Assembly: GCA_026120185.1 (NCBI GenBank)
Contig: JANUWF010003368.1
Span: forward strand, 2,480,001 to 2,544,000
Reading direction: 5' to 3'
DNA length: 64,000 bases
DNA from: Voacanga thouarsii
Lineage: Eukaryota; Streptophyta; Magnoliopsida; Gentianales; Apocynaceae
A program made the position numbers and the translations under genes. Under the pieces are notes generated by a model. That model saw only the letters and a program-made list of their open reading frames with translations, ran no database searches and had not been told where the DNA came from. Within the stretch, counting starts at the first letter, position 1. Each line of letters starts with the position of its first letter. Below, one piece after another: positions 35,641 through 46,342 of the stretch.

Positions 35641-36170
35641 GCTAACTTTCCAATCTTAATAAACCCAAAGGCCCCTCATGGATTAACCTCTAAATCCTGA
35701 TTGAGTTAATATGACCCAACCTTAGATGCCAGAGATATGAGTCATTGATATTGATCTTTCTTTTCCTACTTAAATGTTCAGATTGAGTGTTATTTATTTG
35801 ATTATTTGTAGGATTTAAGAAGAATAAGTTTCTAAACATGTACCCAAAACAAAGAACTTCTTCATTTCTACTGATAGTAATACCAGAATGGAAATAAATA
35901 GAATATCCTTAATTTATAAGTTTTGCAACTGAAATCAAATTCTGTCTAAATCCAGGTACATATAAAATATCCTTCAAAATAACTACTTTATTACAATAAA
36001 AAATAATATCTAGTTCTCCCACTATAAGGGCTCATACTTGTGCTCCATTTCCTACTCGTAATTCATGCTCGTCCTTCTGGAGTCTTCTTATCTTCCTAAA
36101 CCCCTGTAAGGAGTTACAAATATAATCAGTGGCTCCAAAATCAATAATTCAAGTGGAAGTTGATCCAGCC
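35641..36170 (-). pseudogene. Copia C protease and GAG-pre-integrase remnant
   Basis: Near 36145 the protease motif reads 'IIDFGATDYICN' (D-F-G for D-S-G). Further on are 'DILYVPGFRQNLIS' and, near 35740, 'LWHLRLGHIN' (pre-integrase). A stop lies at the 'HINSIRI' end. This is the part lost from B under D0, so C is the reference for the B deletion. Confidence 0.8.
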
Positions 36171-36980
36171 ATTGAAACTGAGAGAACAATACTTGTAGGG
36201 TTTTTCTTGTCCTGAAGCTCTGAACACTCATTTTTCCAGTGTCCCTTTTGCCCGCACTTGAAGTACTTGCCCTTTAGCTTGTTGGGCTGGTTCTTGGGTT
36301 GGGTTACTGCATTTTCTTTCTTCTTCTTAAACTTCTTGGGATTGGACTCAGTTATGGAAGAAGAAGCCATAGCAATCATAGCCTTGAACTCTGGCTTCAT
36401 GACCTTCTCCATAATTTGGAGCTCTTTCATTAACCTAGTTGAACTTATGTTTAATTATTTATGTTGTAATTCAACTTGAACTGAGTAAAAGAGCCCGACA
36501 GAAATTCAAGAATCATATCCACTTGGCTTTCAGGGTCAATAACAACTCATAAGAATTTTGCTTCCTCGAAAGTCGCAATCATTTTGGGCATATACTCCCT
36601 AAAAGCTTAGTATTTATAATCGTCCTAAGAGCTTCTTGCCTTGTGGGTTGGCTCTTATCAGTGAACATTGTGGCTAGTGACTGGCTAATGTCATACACTG
36701 TGGCCATGTGCTCGTATTTGGACTGAAGCACATTAGACATGAAGGCCAACATGTAGCAACGAGTTTTCTCGTCAGCCTTCTTCCATGCCTTCTCAATATC
36801 GCGCTCATCATTGGTAGAACCTTTCCCGATAACAAGGCAGGTTTCGTAGATGACATACTTATACTCCTCGGCTGTGAGTATTATGTCCAAGTTTCTTTTT
36901 TAGTCCATATAATTTGGACCCGTTAACTTATTCTCTCGGAGAATAATAGCTAAAGGATTAAAAGAACCTCCACCAACAAT
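36171..36980 (-). pseudogene. Copia C gag remnant
   Basis: Frame from about 36980, where ATG is ATT. The part 36890-36579 matches B and A gag. A ~22 bp deletion near 36600 (compare B at about 23228) causes a frameshift. The second part, 36430-36149, carries the basic tail and the zinc knuckle 'YFKCGQKGHWKNEC', in which the first Cys is Tyr. A keeps that Cys but lost the His. Confidence 0.85.
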
Positions 36981-37512
36981 TTCTTAAAAATTGAAAAATA
37001 AAAGAAATCTCAGTTTATTGAAAAAAAATAATAATTTGTGCACCTTATCCTTATATTAAATCCGATAATAGTTAACCCTATCACTATTATCTTTAATATG
37101 ATTAATTTGGCTCTTAGAAAAATTGACATAGCTTCTTGAAAAAATTAACAATTTTCTAAGCTAAGTGTATTAACCACCACAAATTAATTTTTGCATTCTA
37201 GGTAACGATCTAGAAGATAACTCCATCGATGGGATGGTCATTTCTTCTTATTTGCTATGGATATTCCTTGCACGTGGGCTAGCCAATCATAGCATGTGCC
37301 CCAGGTTATTAATTACATCCATCTATTAGTTCTAGATCATTATGGTATCACCATCCTATATGAGTTCATTCCCAGGGTGACGCGAGGGGACCCATGATCT
37401 CTAATGAGGATCGTGATAAAAGTCGTAGAGCCGTTGGAACCCCTCTTCTACTTAGTCTTTTAAAACAAGGGGTTTTAAAGAAAACATCTTTTTGAAAATA
37501 TACCATTAAGTA
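36981..37512 (-). other. Copia C leader, gag-proximal part
   Basis: AT-rich; matches B 23616-24110. Ends with target duplication AAGTA (37508-37512) of D1. Confidence 0.7.
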
Positions 37513-37540
37513 TGTAACACCCCACACCCTAGGTACCTAG

Positions 37541-37562
37541 ATAGGGTATGATGTCGCCCTAT
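37541..37562 (-). other. U5 hairpin in D1 (ATAGGG/CCCTAT)
   Basis: Six-base perfect arms at the position where other copies have CGGGG/CCCCG. Both arms differ in sequence from the other copies but remain complementary. Confidence 0.55.
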
Positions 37563-38243
37563 TCAAAGGACCAGGAGTCTTTATAATAAGGTATAAAATA
37601 AAAAAAAAATTACTAAATAAAATTAAAGGAATAATCCCATTACATCCGGAAGCAAAACTTATACAAGTCTGGAAAATCAAACTAACAAACGTCTCTTGAA
37701 ATAAATTCAAAACACAACTAAATAAATAAGCTGGAGTTCATCTCCTAGTGCTTCACCCTACTCAATATAAGCAATCCCTTGAAAAAATGATATAAAAGGT
37801 GTGAGATTGACATCTCAGTAAGTCTTGTGTGCGCAAATGTCAATTACAACCATTTTATGTATGCAAGTTTATCCAAATCACAAAGTCGTGTTTGCAAGTC
37901 AATTTCATCAATAACAGTTATACGAAGGAGCCTTGCTCAATAAATCCAAAATAGTTCACAATAAATCATTGTTTCATCACATTCATAATTCATTAAGTAG
38001 GGATTAGCAAATGATTCAACAATACAGTAACACAATCTATATCATAGTTACCACCATGATAGATTCCCAATATATTCTTTCAACAATAGGCAGTGGGGGA
38101 TCCACCTACTAGGTGAGATACTCCTCCATCGCTACACCCAACATTCCGGTTGTCCAATTCGGATGAACAATGTCCACCTGGACCAATATGCTAGCGCAGA
38201 TGGCCTGACTAAGTAGTACTGTCGTCTCTCCAAGTTGAGTTTA

Positions 38244-38272
38244 TCTTCTGGAGGTGGCCACCTGCCAGAAGA
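38244..38272 (-). other. Conserved LTR hairpin in D1
   Basis: Arms TCTTCTGG and CCAGAAGA around a perfectly palindromic AGGTGGCCACCT core. Confidence 0.65.
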
Positions 38273-39657
38273 CTCACTCTTGCTCTTCGAAACTAGTACT
38301 ACTAGCCTACCCTCGTTGAGTACTCAGCGCTCCCCGTTTAGGGGTAGAATCATTTTTCCTTTTTCAAAAGTCTTGATTAGTTTGATTGCAAAACATGATT
38401 TTCGTAATAGCGTTTCCAAATCATTTAGTAAATAGTGTAAATTTGAATAGTTAAAATTTAGTAAATTCTTTTTGAAAATACAATATCCACGTTTTCAATC
38501 CAAGGATCAAAACACAGTTTAACTCATCACATTTAGCAAACGTTTCAATCCTCTTGTCAAAACATCATATTGACATCAATTTCAAATAACATTGTAAAAA
38601 TTACTTGCAAACAAGTAACATTTATCAAAACAGTTATGCAGGGACTTACTTGGATAAATCACAGCTAGATCCAACTCAATCGATTGCTCTTATTTCCACT
38701 CATTCCTTATCTAGAGCAAATAATCCCACAATTAGGATTTAATCATTCCACCAATTACTTCATATAATATGACTCCCCATGATCTCATTAATTACCTAAT
38801 TAATCCATAGTATCTAAGGACTTCAATTCATTAAATCACATGTATAACTTCCCTTTACCATTCTATTGATCATAACTATGTATTGATCTAGATCGATTCA
38901 CCATATGACAACTCCTAGATTCAACTAGCATAAAATCATCATAAATAGCCCCTTAATTATTAAAAGATCTCATCTTTACCCATTTAGCATAGGTCTAGGT
39001 TCATCATGACAAGATACATCAATATCCATACATGTTTTGACTATGGCTTACCTCAACATATTCATCAATCTAATTTTATTCCTGCTTTCATGTTAGACTC
39101 CATAAGCATCCGTAAGCCAATTTTTTAAAGATTAAGACCATTTAAGTCTGTAAAGGTAGGATATTGATTACCTCTTAGCGCTCTAGACTTAAATCACGGC
39201 AACTCCTTATTGACTAGCTTGAGTTTAATCGATAGTTGAAGAGATTGGTCTGTTTAGATGACCTTGTTCGGACTCACCAAGGATGGGATAAAATCAGTCC
39301 CTTATGAACATGATTTAAGGAAGAGAGAAGGAAAAGAATGGAGTAAAAATTGAATAGAAGAGTTGAAGATCAATTACCTTATTGAAAGTTTCGGTTTTGG
39401 CTTCGTTTTTGGGGTAGGCTGTTTGAAATTCTGAGAAGGTTGTAGGCTATTTGTTTCATGTAGTTGAGGGCTGAGAGCTGCTGTATTTTTGTAGCTTAGG
39501 ATGGTGGAAATTTTAGACAGAAAAGGAGAAGAAATCTGATTGGTTTTGGTCTTTATAGTGGTGAAAATAAGAGAAGAAAAAGGGGTCTTTGTGTAGCTGT
39601 TTTTGCCTAAAATAAGAGGGAAGTTGAGAGTAATAAAAAGCTGGAATTTTTGTTAGA

Positions 39658-39661
<4 letters not shown>

Positions 39662-39710
<49 letters not shown>
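39662..39710. repeat. (GT)n microsatellite in D1
   Basis: About 49 bp of uninterrupted GT dinucleotide; not present at the same point in D0. Confidence 0.95.
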
Positions 39711-39712
<2 letters not shown>

Positions 39713-40109
39713 CAGTGACAAAATTTTGGAGGCAATGGGGCTAAAATTCTGGTATTCTTTTGGCTAAAATCAAGTCCTAATTGGTTAGGGTTTTCTTAGT
39801 TAACCCTAACTAGGTTTTGAAGTGTTTTAGGTAAGTTATCTTTACCCTATGTGTGGCGGCAGCTATGAGGGAATTTTCCAGAAAATCATAGAAAGGAATT
39901 AAGTCATCCATTTAGGAAATAGTTTAATTAATTCCCTATATTAATTTGAGTAATTTTTTAAACAGCTATTAAATAGTTATTTGGTAAGAGAATTTCTAGT
40001 TTCCTAATCCTTATAGCGACCGAAATTCCTCTTCCTTTTCCCTTCAAAATTTCAAAAATCTTGGACTTAATTCAAGAGATAAACATTTCATTTTTTGCCT
40101 TTTATTTTC

Positions 40110-40144
40110 TATATATATATATATATATATATACATATATATAT
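40110..40144. repeat. (AT)n microsatellite in D1
   Basis: AT dinucleotide run with one C interruption near 40134. Confidence 0.9.
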
Positions 40145-40458
40145 TATTTGAAGAAAATTAAAATATGGAGATTTATCTCCTTGAAAACAATACCTATATA
40201 ATTTCATATATTTTATCTCCAAACATATTACTTGGATATAGCTTTTAAAAATCTAGATTAGTAATATTTAAAATTCTCTAAAAGATTATGATAAGATATT
40301 AAGAACAAAAATTTAATTTACTCATTTTATAAAATAATTTCCAAGTAAAGCACACTCCCAATTTTTAGGAAATTGGTCTCCAAAACCTCAAGGATTTCGG
40401 CCAAGGCTAGAGAAAATTAGGGTAGAAGGAAAATAAAAGAAATGAAATAATTTGAGAT

Positions 40459-40530
40459 AACTAGGATTCGAACTCAAGCCTACCAAGAATTAAATACCAA
40501 GCTTTATCCCCTAAACCACATTGATTCTTG
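40459..40530 (-). ncRNA. tRNA-like module in LTR D1
   Basis: On the minus strand: ATGTGGTTTAGGGGATAAAGC (A-box-like D arm), then TTGAGTTCGAATCCT (B box). About 251 bp from the LTR 5' end. Acceptor-stem pairing is poor, so not a tRNA gene. Confidence 0.6.
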
Positions 40531-40786
40531 GCAAATATTCTCTTAACAAATTCCCTTAATTCCTACTCACTTACTCCATCCCTTTTTCTAATAAATTCTC
40601 TTTGATAAAATAAAATTCAACTACCGCAAATACCACAACCACATTAAGAACAAGTTAATTCATGCAACAACAAACTAATATTTTCATGAAAATAATTCAA
40701 CTCATCAAATGTGGTATAAAATAATATACCATGCATGACTTTTCCCCACTTACTAAAGGTGGTCTAATACATGGTATTACAAAGTA

Positions 40787-41698
40787 TCCCTTAACTTTTT
40801 ATAAAATATCTAAATTCATAAATCTCTATGTCAAGGTAAAATCCTTTAAGAGATTTTCTATGAATTTATTTTACACAGTTAAATACTTAATGATTTCAAA
40901 AAATTTCCTTTTAAGCTTTCTAGAGACTTTGGTCTTAAGTTTAATTTGACAAAAATAATTTTCTAGTGCAAAAATAAAACAAAATGGCTTTCTATTTTAA
41001 CTTACCAAAATATCTAAATCCAAAATATTTTCTATATCAAGGATTAAATCCTTTGAGAAAATATCGAAGGATTAATTTTTGTCCAAGTTAAAAATAACAA
41101 ATTTTTAATTTGAAAAATGTTTTTCTTGCCATAAATTTTCCAAAGACTTTGGTTTTAGAGAAAACGTGCATATAGGGTACAAAAAAGAATTAAGTATGCT
41201 AGAAAACTATAAACGTTTTTATGCTTTTCTATTCTTTTAACCTAAGTGTCCAAATAATAAAATTAAATACGTTAATTAATTAATTAATGGTCATGTTTAA
41301 TCCTAAATTTTCTTTACTATTATTTTCATGCAATAATAATTCCACGAATATTAACTATTGTAAAATAATAACTTCACTTGGTATGAGATCCAAAATGAAA
41401 AAGGAATTGCAAGGAAAAATTACAAGAAAATTAATTAAAATCCTCTTGGTCTTCATGCATCCGTAGCACCAGATCACTGCCTGCTTGTACCCGCCACCTA
41501 GCTGGAGTGCCCGCGACTCTTCCACGACTCGGCAACTCTCGCAGCAGCTTCTGTGCTCAGTTTCCGTGAGGAAAACAACTTCCGCGAGGAAGCTTCCTCG
41601 CGAGCAAAATTGAGCCGAGACCATCTTGGGCCCAGCTGCGGCTCCAAGCCACGGCTGGCTTGGGCGGCTTCGACTCCCCTCATATCAGTAGCACCAGT
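40787..41698 (-). other. Copia C leader, middle part
   Basis: The first ~550 bp match B 24110-24660. From about 41460 it is GC-rich and unlike B. Frames at 41355-41771 sit in this part and run into D2; no homology. Confidence 0.65.
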
Positions 41699-41730
41699 TG
41701 TAACACCCCGCTACCTAGGCCTGCTAGGGC

Positions 41731-41746
41731 CGGGGATGTCGCCCCG
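41731..41746 (-). other. U5 hairpin in D2 (CGGGG/CCCCG)
   Basis: Same arms and loop as in D0, followed by a second small inverted pair GTCC-AAA-GGAC (41746-41756). Confidence 0.6.
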
Positions 41747-42430
41747 TCCAAAGGACAAGGGGTCTTTATAACTAGGTCACACAATCAAAATAGCATAATA
41801 AAAATGATATTTTAAGGTAAAATTTATTACAACCCAAGAATAAATCCAAGAATAAACCCAAGAATACCAAAAATAAATCCATAATAAAATTTATCCACTC
41901 TCATCTCCCCAAAGCATTACACAAAATAAATCATCAGAAAATCTTCCAAAGTAGACAATATCTAGCTACTCATCCCCACAGCAGGATCGACCTAAAATCA
42001 TGGTAAAAAGTGTGATGAGACAAAAATCTCAGTAAGTCCGTGTGTGCTTTGAGTGTCGAGTGAAAACAGTTCGTGAATGCAAAGTATAAAATCTTTATAA
42101 GAGAAATACTGACAAACAACAAATATTAGTTAAAACCAAGAGCGGCGTTTTGGCTTTTCCCACCATACACAATAATTAAAATTAACCACTCAAAAGAAAG
42201 GGTCATGGGTTATCACACGTTGGGCCCCATAACCGGTTAGAATGCCGACACTTTGTGCAGACTGACAAAAGGCAGGTGATCGGCTTACCGGGCAAGATAC
42301 TCCTCATTCTCTATATCCAAACAACCATCGGTGTCCATTCTGGCAAAACACAGTCACTTGACTGAAATAAAAACTGCTAGCTCGGACCAGCATGACTAAG
42401 TAGTACTGACGTTTCTCTAAGTTGAGTTCA

Positions 42431-42459
42431 TCTTCTGGAGGTGGCCTCCTGCTAGAAGA
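42431..42459 (-). other. Conserved LTR hairpin in D2
   Basis: Arms TCTTCTGG and CTAGAAGA; one pair is weakened to G-T. Core AGGTGGCCTCCT as in D0. Confidence 0.6.
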
Positions 42460-45400
42460 CTCACTCTTGCTTTTCAAAACTAGTACTATTAGCCTACCCT
42501 TATTGAGTACTCAACGAACGTATCCCACTTGGGAGAAAATGAACAAAACACAGTTTCACATGAAAATGGCAATTAAGGGTTTCCAAAGTCCTTGTCAAAT
42601 TCTGTTTTAGAAAGAGTTTTGAGTTTGAGTAAATCTACTTATTGATTTTCAAATAATTCATTTGACTAAAATAAGAAAGGAGTCAATCCTCAATTGCCTT
42701 TACAGAAATGAGTATCCTTGCACTCTACATTTGGCTTGCCATTAAAATTTTTTTTTTTTTTTGCATCAAACAGGTTTTATGCAGGAGCTTACCTGATCCT
42801 TGCTCACAAGAAAGGTCTCTAACAGCTGACCTAACCCCGCATAGGGTAAATAAAAACCGCAATCAAACTCAAGCCAAAATCCACTTTCACAAATAAAACT
42901 AACTCAACTCACTACTACAACCATGATCCTAGTGTCCCAAGCTTTAAGGCCAAATAATAAATAAAAAGGTTTATAAGCCAAGGCTAGTTTTGATATTTAA
43001 AATAATTAGTGTTTTGGGAAATAGGTACTAATAAGTTGAAGGGTTAAATCTTGCTAAAATAATTTAGAGTTTATTTGATAAAGAGCCCTAGGCAGTATTA
43101 GGTAAAATAATGATTTATTAATAATTATTTGCTAGAAAATAATTGATAACTAAAATTAGTTGAAAATAAAATTTAACGAGTCTTGATTAAAAGATAATAG
43201 ATAAATTTTAATTGGTTTTGGTTAAAAGATAATAATTAAATTTTAATAATAAATATTTTACTTGATATGATTATTTTCATAAAAGGCTTTATCATTTTAT
43301 ATAATATCTATATATTTTATTTTTCTAGCAAAAGCTATTATTTATTTGACTAAAATATCCTTATTATATATAATAATCCAAATCTACCATTCCTGGGGTT
43401 CTTCGAAATTACTAGCCAAAAATCATAATATTAAATATTTATTGAAGAAATAAAATTAGCTTAGGGGTAACTAGGTCATGATCATAATTCTATTGCTAAC
43501 CACAATCATGAACATATTCACCCCTTCAAATCATCAAATCATCCAAATCATGAATATAAGCATAGATCCAAGTTTACTAAGGCATGATCTAACCTTTACT
43601 AGTATAAATATAACCATGGATTTAATAATCACACAAGAATATAAATCCTATTCATCATAGATGACATAATCTCTAGCATACTTAATCATGGAGGCATACA
43701 TTAAACCCTAAAACACCATACATTCAACCAAGATAATCAACTCATACATAAATCCCATCTCCACCATATTCATACATATATTCATGCTTCAATCTCAACT
43801 CATCACAACAACATATGCTTAAACCACACTCATAGCCCATCTCCTTCCAATATCATCCTAGAGACATGAATCTAGAGCCTAAAAAGAGAGTTGAAGGGAC
43901 TTACTTGATTGATGAGTACCTTGAAGGAGTTTCGAATGGATCTCAACTCCTAGATGCCTAAATCCGTCCAAGAGAGATAAAGAAAGCATGAACATTGGTG
44001 AAGAAGTCATTCGGCCAAGAGGGAGAGAGGTTCGGCCAAGAGAGAGAGAGAGAGAGAAGAGAAGAAGAAAGTCCATTAGCATGCTTAAACACATATATGT
44101 CCATTAGAAATTGAAGGTTAGCGAAGATGAAGTTGATTGAATAAACCTACCTTGAAGGTGTTCTTGACCCTTCACAAAATTTCTAGTTTTTTATCCAAAA
44201 GTGCGAGTTGGATTTTGGAGTTTGATGTTAAAAATGGTATGGATGGACTCACGGTAGTGTATAGATGAAATTTGAAATTTTTAGAAGAAGTTTGAAGAGA
44301 TTTGGAGAGGTATTAGGTGAAAGGAATGAGTAGGTGTTCTTGGTGTGCTATGTGTTCTTGAAGGTTGAAGAGAATTAAGAGCTTTTGGATTGGGGCTGCC
44401 GAATTTCTGAAGGGATTAGGGTTAGCCGACTGCTTGTAGGGTTTTGGTAGATGATTTTCTGGTTTGGAAGGGAAAAGGAAAGGCTAGTTGTTGAAATCCT
44501 TAAAGAATATTTTTGGGAAGCAAATTTGGAAACTAAATATAACAAGAATATATTTGATTATTGGAGAGCTTTTGGGAAGCTGCCATGGCCGATTGCTTGT
44601 GCAGTATTTCGGCTGGATGAGAGCTGGTTGAAGGAGGCTAAGGGTGGCCGAAAATAAGGAGTATAATGGTGGAGGATAGGTCTGGTTGTTTAAGGGATAT
44701 TTTATGGAAGGTTGCTAAATTATGGTGGCTGGAATTTTGGTAACTAATCAAGCATGATTACAGAGATTTGTTGGAGAGATTTTCGGGTAGCCATGCCTGA
44801 ATTTTGTACAGAAGCTTGGGGAGGACAATGGAGTTCATCTCATGGCTATTTAAGGAGGGTTTGTGCAGAAGAAAGCTGAGGTTTCGGTTAGGGATGAATT
44901 AGGAAACAAAGCTGGAAAGTTTTCCTGCACAGAATTTTCGCAAGGCTGGAATTTCTGGGCAGTTTTTGGCTGCCACTTTCCAGTCATCTTGTAGAGAGTT
45001 TGGAAAGGATTTCAAGGGTCTTTCAAGGCTGGTTTCCAGCCTTCTTTATGGAGGAAAAATGTGACTAAGATGCTAAACAAAAACTGAAAGAAAACAGCTT
45101 GGTTTCGAACCTCCAAAACTGCGATTTTGCCCAGGGATTTTTCTGGTTTTGCACAGCATTTGTGCAGTCCGAAAATGGCCAGAAAAATTCAGGTTTGAAG
45201 CTGATCAAAAGGCCATTTTTTGGCAGCATTTGGGAGAGAATAATGGATAAGAATTTTGACACCTTGAAGGCACAATAAGCTGAAAAAATTTTAGTTCTAT
45301 GCATGAAGGAAAATGAACCTAGCTAGAGTGAAGTTTTAGAAAGTTTACTAGGGAAATTAATTAACTTGAAATCCTTCCCCCTCTTCCATGGTTTTGGTCC

Positions 45401-45670
45401 ATAAGATATCTTTTACTAAGACATTTTGAGCCTTCAAAGGCACAACACATTGCTAGAATTTTTCTAGAATAAAATTGGCTTGAACAAATTGAACATCCTA
45501 ATGAATTGAGAAATAAGAAAAATTAAGAATCAAGAGGAAATGAATTCCCCTTAGGAATTTTAAGTAGGCACAAGAATAGGATTAGAGTACTCCTATCATG
45601 TCTCCCCTAGGACAACACCTCTACCCTATGCTCCTAAGCAAAAATAAAATTTAATCATGCTCAAGCTCCA

Positions 45671-45737
45671 CGATGGAATTTGAACCTAAGACTTCAAGAA
45701 TTAATTTCAAAGCTCTAACCACTAAACCACAACAACT
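45671..45737 (-). ncRNA. tRNA-like module in LTR D2
   Basis: On the minus strand: TGTGGTTTAGTGGTTAGAGC (A-box region, near consensus), then TTAGGTTCAAATTCC (B-box region). About 245 bp from the LTR 5' end. T-runs follow within about 30 bases. Confidence 0.65.
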
Positions 45738-45987
45738 CTTTTTTTTATTTTCTCTCTAAAATATTTTTCCTATTTAATCCTCAAGCTATCTCCCTATTTC
45801 CTCCTCAAGCAGAAATTATCATTTTGCCCTTCTTACCCAATAATCATAATCAAGCCCTCTAGACTATAAAACACAAATTCAAAGCACATAAAATCATATA
45901 AAAATATATTTAAACATGCAATTAAGTATGATATGCATTCCAACCCCCTTACTCTAAGGTTGGTTCCGGCTGGGGTTTCACACCAGC

Positions 45988-46326
45988 TTAGCTGAACAGC
46001 TGGGCTCCGGCGGCTCGACTGCTACAATACTTCATCTTCTTCGTTTTTCCTGATGCGTTTCAAACGTTTCTTGGCTTTGTTTTTTACACAAATTTCACTA
46101 GAAATCATCCAAAACAATCCACAAACACCTATGCCTTTAATTGTAGGCTTACACGAATATTATGAAAGCCACAGAAATTAATTACAGGCATTCCTATGTC
46201 TCAACCGTGAGACGTATAATGGAATAACTACTCATACCAGAAAACACGAAGGTTCACAAATTATGATCAAACAATCATTTGATCATTTTTATTCACTAAC
46301 ATGCAACCTATATTGTCGTATAAACC
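45988..46326 (-). other. Copia C leader, primer-site end
   Basis: GC-rich at first, then like B 25080-25400 (shared ACACTGAAG/CCATACC type blocks). No coding feature. Confidence 0.6.
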
Positions 46327-46340
46327 TGGCTCTGATACCA
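46327..46340 (-). other. Primer binding site of copia C
   Basis: On the minus strand TGGTATCAGAGCCA, two bases from the LTR end. Confidence 0.95.
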
Positions 46341-46342
46341 GT

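Larger units (their letters stand above)
37513..40781 (-). mobile_element. Solo LTR D1 (gypsy D family, short subfamily)
   Basis: 3269 bp from TGTAACACCCC to GGTATTACA, flanked by AAGTA (37508-37512, 40782-40786), an exact 5 bp target duplication. Copia C leader sequence resumes on the far side in register with copia B. Same subfamily as D0. No internal domain, so a solo LTR. Confidence 0.95.
41699..45982 (-). mobile_element. Solo LTR D2 (gypsy D family, long subfamily)
   Basis: 4284 bp from TGTAACACCCC to GGGGTTTCACA, flanked by CCAGT (41694-41698) and CCAGC (45983-45987), one mismatch. Contains the two hairpins, the tRNA-like module and a short GA run (44039-44060). Closest to D3 and D4. 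No internal domain. Frames inside it (43879-44094, 44451-44657, 45065-45304) are rejected as genes. Confidence 0.9.

Noticed and set aside
44451..44657. 68-codon frame with Trp-rich residues
   Set aside because: Inside solo LTR D2; no domain; closed in D3.
45671..45737. Functional tRNA gene
   Set aside because: A- and B-box regions are good but the acceptor stem does not pair and the sequence drifts between copies; reported instead as a tRNA-like LTR module.
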